A DNA stretch of 39,016 bases from a virus, in the IMG/VR virus record IMGVR_UViG_3300018405_000776, positions 1-39,016 of that record; one strand, given 5' to 3'. The translations under genes were made by a program, and so were the position numbers. Below are positions 1 to 11,900 of this stretch, piece by piece. Within the stretch, counting starts at the first letter, position 1. Each line of letters begins with the position of its first letter. The notes under the pieces are model-generated. The model searched no databases. It saw only the letters and a list, made by a program, of their open reading frames with translations, and was not told the DNA's origin.

Positions 1-2
1 CC

Positions 3-119
3 CCTACCCCCGCAAATGACGCGAAGATTATTTCAGTCCATCCAAAGAGAGAAAGAGTAGTGGTTCCCTTCCCCTTCCTTCCTGACCCTGCCCCCGCAAA
101 AACACCACCCATACGATGA
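3..119 (+). CDS. C-terminal end of a gene upstream of the large terminase, probable small terminase (partial)
   Basis: A frame is open from the left window edge and ends at TGA 117-119. It gives about 38 residues of a proline-rich, basic tail (ends KTPPIR). Its stop overlaps the ATG of the large-terminase gene in an ATGA tetranucleotide, the same coupling seen at several other gene joints here. Small terminase genes usually sit directly before the large one, so TerS is the natural guess, but the visible part has no diagnostic motif. The N-terminal part lies outside the window. Confidence 0.5.
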   Translation, partial: PTPANDAKIISVHPKRERVVVPFPFLPDPAPAKTPPIR

Positions 120-1999
120 GCTCACCTGACCTGAATCTAAAAAATGAAGATGTGCTGCGGACATTGGCGGACTTACCTCGCCGAAGTGTGACGGCGCATT
201 TCAGTAGTCATGCAGTGATACGCCTGAACGACGGGACAAAGGTTCGCGGCCCGAAGCCGAACATTTTGCAGACTCGGCTCTTTGACTACTACGAGAAGTG
301 CCAGCGGGAAAACCGAGGTTGCATGGCGATCATTCTAAAGCCTCGCCGGAAGGGTGCGAGTACGTGCAGTCAGGACGTAATTTACTGCCACAATCAGCGT
401 CATCCCGGAACGAACGGGACGATCATGGCGGACAAGGACGGGACGAGTGACGAAATCTTTGAGATTTACCGGACAATCGCGGAGGAGGATCAGTTCGACT
501 GGCACCCCGATAAGGACTATCCGCCCTTGGCTTCCCGTTCAAAGCCTGGGAATACGGACACGGACATCAAATTGCCCTGTGGATCGACTTACGGCAAGGA
601 GACTGCGGGCAGCAGTAACGCGGGACGTGGCGGGACTCGTCAGGCGTTGAACCTGACTGAGTGTGCGCACTACACGGGCAAGGAGAAAGACCCGACATTG
701 GCGTTGCTGCCGAGTTGCGAAGTGGCGCAAGATCAGACGACAAATCGCGGGGTGATCATCGCAGACTCGACGCCGAATGGGCCGAAAGGATGGTTCTATG
801 ACACCTGTAAGGCGGCGGCGAACGGCCAGGGTGACTGGCATTTTATCTTTGCGGCGTGGTATGAGTTTGAGAACTCGAAGCGTCCCTTCCGCGATGATGC
901 GGAGCGCGAGGCGTTTGAGGCATCGATCGACCTACCTGAGAACGCGTGGTATGAGGAGCGCCGTGAGCTTCGACTTTACGGCGGTGGGGAGCATAACTAC
1001 GAGACGATCACCTTGGAGCATTTGCACTGGCGTCGGAACACGATCAACAACGTGTGCGGCAACAGTGTAAGGAAGTTCCGCCAGGAGTATCCGAGCGATT
1101 GGGAGGAGTGCTTTCAGGCGAGTGCGGAGAAGCGTTTCAACGAGTTCCATACGAAGCGCTGTCGTGACGCAATGCCGTCGAACTTACCTCAGCGCGTCAC
1201 GATGAACTATGACCGCGAGGCGAAACAAGTCTCAGTCTTTCCGGATCCTCGTGGGGAAGTCTTGATTTACGAGCAGCCCCGGATGGGATGCCGGTATTTG
1301 GCGAGTGGCGACTTTTCGACGGGGAAGGATCAGCAAATCGGCGGCGGCGACAGCGACCCCGACTATCACTCGCTCAAGATTTGGCGTGATGCGTATTTGG
1401 ACAGGTCGACCGGTCGTTGGATGAACAAGAAGATGGTGGCCTGTCACCGAAGTCGCCTTGAAGTCGATTTGGCGGCAGCAGTGCTGGCGGCGATGAGTCA
1501 GTATTACGGTCGATGCTTTGTGGTGCCCGAGGTGAACAACTGCGGGCAGGCTCCGACCAACCTCCTTGTCGAGATGGGCTTTTCGGTTTACCAGCGGACA
1601 AAGCGGGACGAGACGACGCAGCAAGTCAATCAAGCGTACGGGTGGAAGACGGATGCGATCACGCGGAAGACGATCATCGACCACTTTGCGAAAGAGTGGC
1701 GCGAGGGCTTGCTGGACACATTCGACGAGACGGACTTGTCGGAGATCGACACCTTCGTGACAGACAAGAACGGGCACCCTGCGGCCTTGGCAGGGAAGCA
1801 CGACGACACCGTCCTGTCCAACTGTATCAACGTCTATAACCTTCCGAGTCTCGGAACCACTTATCGCGGTGCGGTGCGCAAGAGTTTTGCCCTGGATCAA
1901 ATGGGCGCTCGCCCGAGCCTCATGTCTCCGGACGGGTATTTTCGCGGCGGTCTGGACGAGAAGCGCCGCCGTGGTCGCAGTCGTCGCCGGAACCGATAA
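116..1999 (+). CDS. terL: Phage terminase large subunit (packaging ATPase-nuclease)
   Basis: This is the DNA-packaging motor subunit that docks on the portal, pumps DNA with its ATPase and cuts it with an RNase H-like nuclease. An N-terminal ATPase shows a degenerate Walker A, KPRRKGAST, at about residues 75-83. The Walker B-like LTECA follows, with Glu at about 182, then the coupling segment IIADSTPNG. The C-terminal nuclease has three acidic sites in order: Asp about 399 in ASGDFSTG, Glu about 472 in VPEVNN, and Asp563/564 in GKHDDTV. The length of 627 residues is normal for large terminases. The start overlaps the stop of the preceding partial gene (ATGA), and I see no Shine-Dalgarno. The identity is secure; the packaging type (headful or cohesive ends) cannot be told from the motifs. 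Confidence 0.93.
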   Translation: MSSPDLNLKNEDVLRTLADLPRRSVTAHFSSHAVIRLNDGTKVRGPKPNILQTRLFDYYEKCQRENRGCMAIILKPRRKGASTCSQDVIYCHNQRHPGTNGTIMADKDGTSDEIFEIYRTIAEEDQFDWHPDKDYPPLASRSKPGNTDTDIKLPCGSTYGKETAGSSNAGRGGTRQALNLTECAHYTGKEKDPTLALLPSCEVAQDQTTNRGVIIADSTPNGPKGWFYDTCKAAANGQGDWHFIFAAWYEFENSKRPFRDDAEREAFEASIDLPENAWYEERRELRLYGGGEHNYETITLEHLHWRRNTINNVCGNSVRKFRQEYPSDWEECFQASAEKRFNEFHTKRCRDAMPSNLPQRVTMNYDREAKQVSVFPDPRGEVLIYEQPRMGCRYLASGDFSTGKDQQIGGGDSDPDYHSLKIWRDAYLDRSTGRWMNKKMVACHRSRLEVDLAAAVLAAMSQYYGRCFVVPEVNNCGQAPTNLLVEMGFSVYQRTKRDETTQQVNQAYGWKTDAITRKTIIDHFAKEWREGLLDTFDETDLSEIDTFVTDKNGHPAALAGKHDDTVLSNCINVYNLPSLGTTYRGAVRKSFALDQMGARPSLMSPDGYFRGGLDEKRRRGRSRRRNR

Positions 2000-2026
2000 T
2001 AAATGCAACCTATGGACAACCGGTAG
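1998..2026 (+). promoter_or_regulatory. Conserved 20-bp intergenic element, copy 1, with mini-ORF MQPMDNR
   Basis: AATAAATGCAACCTATGGAC at 1998-2017 is a near-identical copy of an element found before three other structural genes. The ATG at 2003 opens a 7-codon frame (MQPMDNR) that stops at TAG 2024-2026. The next gene starts 31 nt after the end of the element, with AGGTG between them. It could be a late promoter or a leader peptide. No -35 box is apparent upstream. Confidence 0.6.
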
Positions 2027-2048
2027 CTATAGGTGAATAACGCATACC

Positions 2049-2975
2049 ATGGCAACCTACCAGGAACAGTCACGACTTCGCAATATCCGGGCAGGCGGGA
2101 GTTGGAACCACCTAGATCATACCTTCTCTCGCTCAGATAATGCATCAGTTAGGAAGACGGCAACACGGCGGCTTTACGACGCCGACAGTGCTGCGCGCGA
2201 GAAGCGCCTTGAAGCGAACGACCGCCGTCCTGGCGAAAGTGCGACCTCTCGTGATACGCGCATGGCAGCATCACGCACAAAGCCGAGCCACTTCGTTCCC
2301 TTCAGCGTGCGTGAGGCCGGTTGGCGCAGTGAAGGCTACCGCGGCAAAGACGCGAAGCGCATGGCGCAGTTTCAGTCGAGCACGGCGGGTCAGAGTCTTG
2401 GGATGGGTGGCACGATGGACAACCCCGGCCCTTTTGGATCGAATACAGGACACGACACTCAGACGCCGAAAGCCGACCCGCTGGTCACGCCGAAAGTCGG
2501 CGGCAACGAATCGCCTGACGGCGGCATTACCCGCGAGCGCGGCGGCATGTTTTCAGGACTCATGGACAAGGTCAAAGGAGCTATCTCGTCGAGACTCCCT
2601 CAACCCGGAAGTCCTCAGGGCAACTTCTTAATGCGCGGGCAGGACGCGACCCCTGAGCAGATCACGCAAGCTCACGAGTACGCCGCCTCGATCGGCACGA
2701 CCTTCGACCCGAAGACCGGCTACAATCGGAAGCCTTTTATGCAGTCTCAGTCCGGGGCATCTCCCGACCTGCCGCCCCCGTCCACCTCCGGAAAGACCTA
2801 TACGGACGCGGGCAACCCGGCATCCGCAAATCTACCCTCACCCTCTGCGCAGAGCAATGCCGCACTGGTCGGCGAGGCGGATGCGTCAAAGTTGCCAACC
2901 CCTCGTCGGCAAAAGGATAAAGTCCAAAAGCGCGCAACAGATTTACCTTTCAAGTCTCCTGACCTAAATTTCTAA
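2049..2975 (+). CDS. Hypothetical protein, Pro/Ser/Gly-rich, between terminase and the giant polyvalent protein
   Basis: I do not recognise this 308-residue protein. The N-terminal third is charged and rich in Arg, Asp and Ala. The rest is low-complexity, Pro/Ser/Gly/Lys-rich, with stretches such as LPPPSTSGK, and ends in a basic tail. No membrane segment or catalytic motif is visible. Its stop TAA overlaps the ATG of the giant gene by one base (TAATG at 2973-2977), so the two are probably co-translated. The disordered composition and position fit a minor virion or ejection accessory protein, but that is inference. AGGTG about 12 nt before the ATG is a possible ribosome binding site, and the conserved element copy 1 lies just upstream. 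Confidence 0.75.
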   Translation: MATYQEQSRLRNIRAGGSWNHLDHTFSRSDNASVRKTATRRLYDADSAAREKRLEANDRRPGESATSRDTRMAASRTKPSHFVPFSVREAGWRSEGYRGKDAKRMAQFQSSTAGQSLGMGGTMDNPGPFGSNTGHDTQTPKADPLVTPKVGGNESPDGGITRERGGMFSGLMDKVKGAISSRLPQPGSPQGNFLMRGQDATPEQITQAHEYAASIGTTFDPKTGYNRKPFMQSQSGASPDLPPPSTSGKTYTDAGNPASANLPSPSAQSNAALVGEADASKLPTPRRQKDKVQKRATDLPFKSPDLNF

Positions 2976-5900
2976 TGAACCCCTTCGGTTACGACCCATT
3001 CAACAGCAAGCCCGACAAGAACCAGATCAAGGCAGAGAAAGACGCCTTCAAGTCTGAGGAGTCCAAGCGGGAAAATCTATACAAGTCCGCCGGGATCGAT
3101 TACGACAAGGATCGTGACGGACGCGTGTTTGCCAAAGACTCCGAGGCCAATCGCCGCATCGGACTGAGCGCACCTGTCATCGGAGAGGATGGCCGCGTCG
3201 ATTTGGACAGTCGCCGGGAAGTGGACGGTATCATTCAGTCGATTCCTCAGACCGGCGAGAAGATTAAGGCCGCAAAGGAGCGCCGGTCCGCGCTCTCGGA
3301 GATTGCCAAAGGGCACCGAGCCTCGCTTGACGCGTTTGATTCGCAGTGGGGCGCAAAGAAGGTGAAGCGCGAAGTGTGGCAGGATGACTTGGGCGACGGT
3401 ATTGGCGGCTACAAGGATGTCGAAGACATCGAATTTGAAGGCATCGACGACGAAGACCGCCGCGACGCTTTGATGCAGACGCGCAAGGCGATGTTGGAAG
3501 AAGCCGATCGCACAGAGCGCAGTATTGGCGAAATCGACATCGAAATCGGCCAGTATCACGAAGCCCGCCAGAAGTGGATTGAGCAGCAACGCTCCCGCTT
3601 GGGCGCGAAACCGGGCGACATTCCTGAACTCGACGAGCAACGCGACCCGGACGTTGAAATCGGCTCTCCCGAGTGGTATCAGCGCATCGAAGCCCACGGC
3701 GGCGTAGTGGGCGGCGGCAAGAAGCCACCGCTTCCGAGTCCCCTCGAATTGGCAAACGGCCAAATCGTCGGCAAGAACGACCCGATTCCGCAGGGCGACC
3801 CCGCATTTCACCGTACGGTCGAAGGGCAGGGCGACGGCGTCACAGCCAAAGTCACCGACGAGTTCCAGATTTCGCAGGCCGACGTGGATGCCGCACAAGC
3901 GGAGCAGCTCGGCTACACCGTCAACCCCGACGGCACGATGACGCGCTCGACGAAGGTTTCGCCGACGGAGGTCGAGACTGAGCAGGAAAAGCCAAAGTTC
4001 CTGATGGGCGAGCGCGTCGAGTCTATGCGTGAAGCAGGGGCGCGACCGCTTGAAGTTGCCAATGTGCTTTCCGAAAATGCAAAAGCGCTTCGCAAGCACT
4101 TGAAGCGCGACCTTTCCCCGGAGCAACGTGCATTCACGGAGTCGCAGTTCGAGCAGAACGCGGAGTATCTGGCTTCGTTCATCGATCAACTCAGCGAGAA
4201 AGAGCGCAAAGACTTAGACCCAGGGGTAGTTGATCGAGCGTTGGATCTGTTTCAGTCGGGAGCTTCAGCCGCTTCCTCTTACGGATATTCTGGGATCGCT
4301 GGACTTGCTCGCGCTGCCGACATCGGATCGCAGTGGCTTGATAACACTTTCTTTGGCGATAGCTACGAGCAGGGCGAAGGCATGTTCCCTCAGATTGCCC
4401 AACTGGCACAGAGCCTTTCTCGTGACTCCGAGTCTTTTGGTGTTGGTGAAGTTGCTCAAGGTCGCATGGAGAATCAGATTTCCGGCGTGCTCTTAGGTCA
4501 ACTTCCGTCACAAATGGCGCTTACCTTCGTTTCTGGCCCGTCCAGCACTTTTTCGGGTGCGTCAAAATTGATGCGCGGGATTAACTCAGTCGCAAATAAA
4601 GCACAAGTCGGGCTGGCTTCCATGTGGGGAGCGATGTTCGACGAGAACATCTCCGAGGCAGAACAGACGATGATGAAGTCGTTCGACCAGATGACCCCGG
4701 AGGAGCGAAACAAAGCGGCGAAGTCCGCAATTGTCGGTGCGACTGCCCAAACCGCATTGGAGCGGGCTGGTATCGGAATCGTTCTCGGTCAAAAGATTTT
4801 CAAGGGCAGCAAGCAACTCAGCACGGACAAATTCCTCGAAGGCTTTCTCGGCAAAGGCACCTTCGGGGCGTTCACCAAAAGTTTCCTTGGGGAAGGTTTC
4901 ACTGAAACCGGCCAGGAGGCATTGAAGGATGCCGTCGCCAAGTTCTTTTACGACGCTGACCGTGATTTGTGGGACGAAGAATCGGTCATGGATCGGCTGA
5001 AAGTCTTCTTCATCGGCGGCGTCGCGGGCGGCGCGGCGGGCGGAGCTCGCAGTGCATTTCAGCAAATCATGGGCGAGCAAGCCGCGCAACTTCCGGAGGA
5101 TCAACAAAAGGAAATGGCTGCTGCGATTGAGGAGTCTTACTTTTACAAGAAGGCCAGACAGCAAGTTGCTCAGGAACTCGGGCCCGTTGAGTTCAGCGAA
5201 TTGACTCCCGAGCAACAAGCAGAGTTGGTCGAGGCCAAGCGCGAAGAGATGGGCGTAAGCGACGAAGAACTCGCCAGGGTTCGCGCTGCGACCGAGGAAC
5301 TTTTCAACACAAAGCCTGAGCCAGAGTCCGGGTTGAAAGTCTTCACTGTGACGAAAAACATCCCGGACGTGGGGGAGCGCAAGCAAAAGGTATTTGCCAA
5401 GTCTTTTGAGGAAGCTATGGAGATGGTTCAGGGCGAGGATGGCGTCGGCGACTTCTCGATTGAGTCCGAACCCGAAGTCTTGACCGAGATGGTACCGACC
5501 TTCGTCTTCACATCGAAGTCCGGCGAGGAAGTTACCATCGAATCAGAGAACCCCGTCGAAGCTCGCAAGCAGTTGCCCGAAGGTTTCGAGATTGCGGCCA
5601 TGCGTAGCGGCGAAGCTGTTGAACGTCCCGTCAAAGTGGACATTGAACCCCAAAGCGCAGATGAATCCTCCGATAATACTGATACGACTCGCACCGCCGC
5701 CACCGAACAGTCCGTTCCTGTTCCTCCTGCCGAAAAGCCTGACGATGGGTCAGGCGAACCTACTGTCGACAGTGATACTGGAGCAGGGCCCGCACCTGAA
5801 CTAAGCACTGTCCAAGTTGATCTTGGTAGTCTCTCTGACTCTGAGGTGCAAAACGTCAAGAAGCAGCTTCGCCAAAAGCTTGTGAACGCTAGAGAGGCAG

Positions 5901-8900
5901 AGAAAGCAGGGAGGCCAGTCGTCGGAGGAACAGGCTCAATTGAGTCTGACTACAATGCGGTTTCGGATTATCTTGAGTCTCGAAAGCAAACTTCAGAATC
6001 TACCCAAGACACCCCCAAAGCCCGCAACCCCGATGCCGCTGGACTTCCAACAGATGCACCTGCTACTGAACGCAGTGGGGGGGCAGAACCCGAGGCTGAA
6101 CTAATTAAAAAAATCAAATCTGCAAAATCACGAGAGGAACTCGTAAATGCTCAAGGCGAACTTGTTAAAAGTTTAAGTGATGGAGACCGGGTTGACGATA
6201 AGACAACGGGAAGCTCATTGGTTTTAAAGTCTCGCAAGAAATCAAAAAATACTGGGCTTGAAACGATTACCCTAGATTTGGTTGGTGAGATTGACGGAGA
6301 AAGTGATGTTTTTCTTGATGCTGTTTTGTATCAAGAGCAGAAGGATGGGAGTTGGAAGTTTTTGGGAAGTCCTGACGGAGTGCTTAATAATTCTAGCGAT
6401 TTTAGTGTTCGTCGAAAATCAAAAGACTCCAAGCAACCCGAGCCGTCCGCCCCCAAAGCCCGCAAGCTCACCGAGATCAAAGACGCGTTCAAACTCTCCG
6501 AGCGTGGGCGCGAGGCCGTTGACCTGATCGGTGATGCTATTGAGCGTGTGGTCGGCCCCGACGCCTTTGAGAAGGTGAAGATCGACATCGTGCCCGCCTC
6601 CGAGATGCCCGAGGGCTTTGCCGACCGGGGCGGCGTGTGGGATCGCAAGACCAGTCGCCTTTTGCTTAACCGCGACGCTGTCGACAATCAAGGCGACGGG
6701 GCGATACTGTCCGTATTTCACGAGTCCGGCCATGTGATCGCCGAGGCGATGGACGACTTTATCCGCGACCAATGGGCAAGCCTGACCCCAGAGCAGCGCG
6801 AAGCCGCCAAGCTGGAGTATAACCCGGACGATACCCGAACCGACGCGCAACTCCTAGCCTCAAAGAACGCCCGCCAAGAGTGGTTCAACTTCCAGCTTTT
6901 CCGCGTCGCCCGTGAAGGCGTCGAGACTTTCCAGAAAGACGAAAGTCTGCCCAAGCCGTTCAAGGACAAAGTGGTCGAGGCGTGGAACGAGATTCGCAAG
7001 ATCATTACCAAGTGGATCGGCGACGAAAGCCTGTCCACCGAGGCGCTTGACACGCGAATCCGCGAGATACTTTTCGGCGAGGCGGTATCAAATGATACCA
7101 GCGCCACAACACAACGGGACGCGGGGCGGTCCCCGCAGGGTGAAGGGGTAACACCCGAGGGCGAATCAACGTCCGTCCCGACCAATTTGACCAGAGACTC
7201 GCTCATGCAGCGTGTTACATCGACCGGAGCCATTGCCACCGAGCAAGACATTTCCGTTTCTGAAATCGTAGTCAACAAAGACATTCCTCAGTTCAAAGAG
7301 GATGCTGACCCTGTTACCGGCGTAGTCGAGGGGCAGCAACTTCAAGGCAAATACGATGTTGTCAAAGGAGGCAGAATCGTAGTTTGGGAAAAAGAAAATG
7401 GCGAAAAAGAAGTCATTACTGGTCGCCACCGACTAGACCTTGCCAAGCGAACGAACACTGCGAAAATCCCAGCATTTGTCTTTAAGGAGTCTGACGGCTT
7501 CACTGTCCAAGATGCGATGGTTCTTGACGCAGAGTTCAATATCGCTGATGGTCAGGGAAAGGTAAAAGACTATGCCCACTACTTCAAGACAGTCGGAGAA
7601 GGAATCAGCCGCGAAGAAGCAACGCAGAGAGGCTTACTCTCGCGTTTGGAAGGAAGGCAAGGGTGGTCGCTTGGGCGCGAAAGTGTCCAAGGCTTGTTTG
7701 ACCTCTACGCCAATAACCAAATAGCCGAACCAAAAGCCGCCGCCATTGCCGCCGCCGCGCCAGGGAATGAAGCCGCGCAGATGCTTGCCGCAAAACAGGC
7801 TATGGCAAATCGATCATTGAGTGCCGAGCAACTGCGTTTTCGCACGCAGCAGATTGCTCGTATGGGTGGTATCGAAGGGAAGTCAAGCGACCAGATGGGG
7901 CTTGGCGATTTGATGGGGAGTGATGATTTTCAACGCATCGAAGCCGAAGCCGCCAAGGTTGGTGACGCTCAAGCTGAAATGTCGAATGAGATCAAGGAGC
8001 GCATCCGTGCCGGTAACAACGCTGCCCGCAATCCATCCGCAGCGAAAAAGATGGGGATCGATGTGAAGAACCCCGAGGCGACTCAAAAGCAAATCGAAGA
8101 CCTTCGCGAAGAACTCGCCCAGCTCGAAGACCCAGACTCTGAGACGATGAACCGCATCCGCGAGCGGGCCGGACTCCCGCCGCTTAAAGGCGAAGTTGAA
8201 GCGGAGGCGGAAACGCAACCGGAAGACCCGAACCAAGGCGGACTCTTTGGCGACGACACCTTCAATCTTTCCGGCCAAGTTCAAGGCGAAACCGAGGCCG
8301 ACTTGCAAGCCGAGCGCAACCGCCGCGAAGCCGAGTCGAACCAGGAGCAGATGTTTGGCACGGATGAGGTGAGAGGGGTTAAGCCCAAGCCCGCCCCGAA
8401 AAAGAAACTCTCCGCCGCCGAGCAAAAGGCGAAAGACGATCTCGCCGATGTCTTTAGCGACTTGGAGGACTTGGCCGGGACGCCGCCGGAGCGCCCAAAA
8501 AGGAAATTACCAAAACGTCCAGACATTGATAAGCCATTTGAAGCGGCACGCAAGGCGAGGGAAAATGGTCAGGATGAAAAGGCTGCTTGGGATCAGGCTA
8601 TGGCTCGATATGACGCAGCAGAAAAGCGCTATAAAGAGCGACTTGCGAAGTGGGTTGAAGATGCTCCGCGTGTTTTTGGTTGGTCCTGGAAAGCAGACAG
8701 CTTTCGAGGCGAATTTGATCGTGCCTTAGTAGTAAGCCCAGACCCGAAAGGGGGATGGCGCTATACAAACTTTGACCGTGGCTTTCTTGATCCAAAAGAC
8801 GAATGGATTCCTAGCGGTCACTATGAGCACAAAACGAAGCTGGCCGCAGTCGAAGATGCAATTCAAGAGTATATCCGACCTAACGCAGAGCTGTTGGATG

Positions 8901-11900
8901 GTCTGGCCTTCTCCCCGCCGGATCGACAATTCTCAAAAGTCATCCCCGCCGCCAAGTTCCCGGCACTCGCCAAAGCGGCACAGTCGTTTGTCGAGGCCGA
9001 ACTCAACACCCCCGAGAAGTTCGCGGCATTCATCGAGGAGCAGTTCGGCGGGAAGCTCCGCCCTTACTCGCAGTCGATCTGGAACTTCATCATGTCCGCC
9101 GACGAGACCGCAGCGCAGACCCCGCAGCCGGATTGGTCGGGCGTCTATTCTGGACTTGCCAATCAGAGCGAAACAAAAATTAGCGACGGAAAAGGGCGTT
9201 CTACGATCCAAAGATCAAAACCAAAAAGCCGACTTGTTTTTTCAAATCCGATTGTAGGCCCATCCGGGAGTCGTCTGCTTGCTTACGAATGGCAGTTTCA
9301 ATTGGAAGAAGATGTCGATAATCTAGGCGAAGAAGTTGTTCGTCGTGTGTCTGACTGGAGCAAAGCTGAAGCTTCCGATGCAACCGGTCGAGAAATTGTT
9401 CATCAATTTGTCGTTCAGGATAATGCCGGAAACGAGAAGATTGTTAGTGCTGAGTCGGCATTGCAAGAACTGGGCTTTCTCAAGCGCAGTGAAGGAACTG
9501 CTACAAAATCCAAAATGAACCAAGTTAAGAACTTGGCAAAACTTCAAATGGAACTCGCCGAAGTTGAACAGCGCGAGTCGTTTAATCAAAATATTCGGGA
9601 TGAATTAAATCCTGTCGTCGATGCGATGGAGGTTCCTGAGGTTCAGATTTCCGACGACGGAAAGATAACTGTTGGAGATGTCGTTCAGCCTGGATTTGTT
9701 TTAAAAGGAAACGGGGTCGAATACGCTACAAATCTGGCTGTTAATCGTTGGAAATCTAATCGCTTTAATGAACAACTATCCGAGCGTGGCCTTGAGTTTC
9801 TGCCAGAAAGTCCGGTAGCAAAAGCCAACTTGATCGAAAAAATCAAGAAGCTCAAAGACAAGCTTGGCATTGATGAGGTCGCTTTGACTGAAACCGACCA
9901 GGAATCCACCCAAGAGCCTCAACCCGCTGAGAAGGTAGAACCATCGCCTGAACCTGAGATCGCCGCGCAGGCGCAGGAATCGCCGCAGGAATCCACCGAA
10001 TCACCGCAAGTCGCCGAGGAGGCTGCGCCGGAAACGCCCACCGATGGCAGACTGACTAAGGCCAATGTCACACAGACCGCCGTGCTACCCGACGGTTCAC
10101 TTGGCTTTATCACCTCAGTCAAGGGAGATACTGTCACCGTCCTGTCTGACGGTATCACCAAGCGCATCAATCAGGCGGAGACGCCGATTAAACTTACTGA
10201 TTCTTCAAAACGCCGTCGATCTGTCTCAGGTGCTGTCGCATTGGCCGCTGGTGGCCAGACATCGATTGATGACTTTGTGCCAGACCCTGATGAGCACTCC
10301 GCCGAAGAAATCAAACTTTTCGAGAAGTCGAAGGAACTGATCAAAAAGCATGGTGGGCAAAGACGGATCATGGAAGGACGCAATCCGAAGGGGACTCTAG
10401 GAGTTTCCTACAACCATACGGGAAACATCGCCATTGCAGCGCTCAACAATATCGGAGTAGCCGCCCACGAGACAGCGCACAACGTGGATCGTGACACTGG
10501 CTTAACGCTAAAGACGATGCGTAAAGTTGGGACGACTAAAAATGGAAATCCCAAATACGACCCCGCTACGCTGCCAGAGCGACGGGAGTTGACAAAAGTT
10601 TACACCGAATACTACCCCGGCGGCAAGAAAACCGATTCTTTGCATACGCGCATGATCGAGGGCTATGCTACCTTCGTTCAGAAATTTGTCGAAGATCCGA
10701 AGACTATGCGCGCGCGATTCCCTGAGTTGACCAAGATGCTGACTCATCGCGACGGAAAGTATTTTAGCGAACGAACGGCGGCTTTGATTAAAGACGCTCG
10801 CGAAATCGTCAACGCATACAGCAAGCTAGACCCTTTGCAGAAGATTGGATCACGGATTACAAACAGCCAGACCAAGAAACAGAGGAAGTGGCTAAGCACC
10901 CGCGACAAGGTCGAGACTTTCATGTTTGACCGAATTTGGCCTGTTGAAAAGGTCGCAGAAATTAACGGCGTGCAGATGACGGAAAATGACCCGTCCGTCT
11001 ATCTGCGTGAGTATGAGCGCACGAACCGAGTCTTTTCTCACAACATCCAAGAGAATTTTTTTGGAGGGGAGTCTTTCCTCGCATGGCGAGACAACGAGTA
11101 TCGCGAAATACATGACTTTAATTGGTCAACCTTGCTCAAATCGCTAAAGGACGGCAAAGCAGAAGATCACTTTGATCAATATTTGGTCGCTCGCCGTACG
11201 CAGGCAGACTATCGCAAGCTGGACGGGATCAAAGAGGAGATTGATTCAGTGACTGCCGAAATTGATGCGATCGAGGAGGGCGAGACTGTCCCGCGTGAAT
11301 TGACCGAACGACTTAGCGAGCTCAATGGAAATTTCCGAAAGCTGAGCGGCATTCTCGAAAACAATAAGATTTCGCGCGATCTTGCCGACCAATCCGTAGA
11401 TCAGGCTAAAAGCACGCTACCGGAAATTGCCCGATACGAGCAAATGTTCGACACTTTGGTTCGCGCCGATTTGGACAGCCTGAAAGAGTCTGGTATTATC
11501 TCCGAAGAAGACCATGCCAGGTATGCCAACGAGGATGGATATGCCACCTTTAAGCGGGATGTTTACGACGACTTGATCAACCCGGAGACGGGCAGGGCGA
11601 GTTCTTCCAACGTGACCAGTAAGTCGGTCAGCGTTCTAAAACGCCGGACAGGTTCGGAAAAGGCCATCATTTCCCCTCTCTACAGTTCAATCGCCAATCA
11701 CAACGAAATCCTGCATAAGTCGATGCGTCAGGTTATCTGGAATAAGCTGGCTGACTTGGTGGACATGAATCCTGAGTTGATGGGAGACATCATGCAGCGC
11801 GAAAAGCTGGAGGTTTCGTTTAGCCCGGAAACAGGAACAGCCTTTTACCCACAGGACAGCGACAACAACGTGCTTATGGCTCGGCGAAACGGAAAGCGTG

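Noticed and set aside
3077-4189. - strand ORF (370 residues) inside the giant gene
   Set aside because: Shadow frame; the giant gene reads through with coherent domains.
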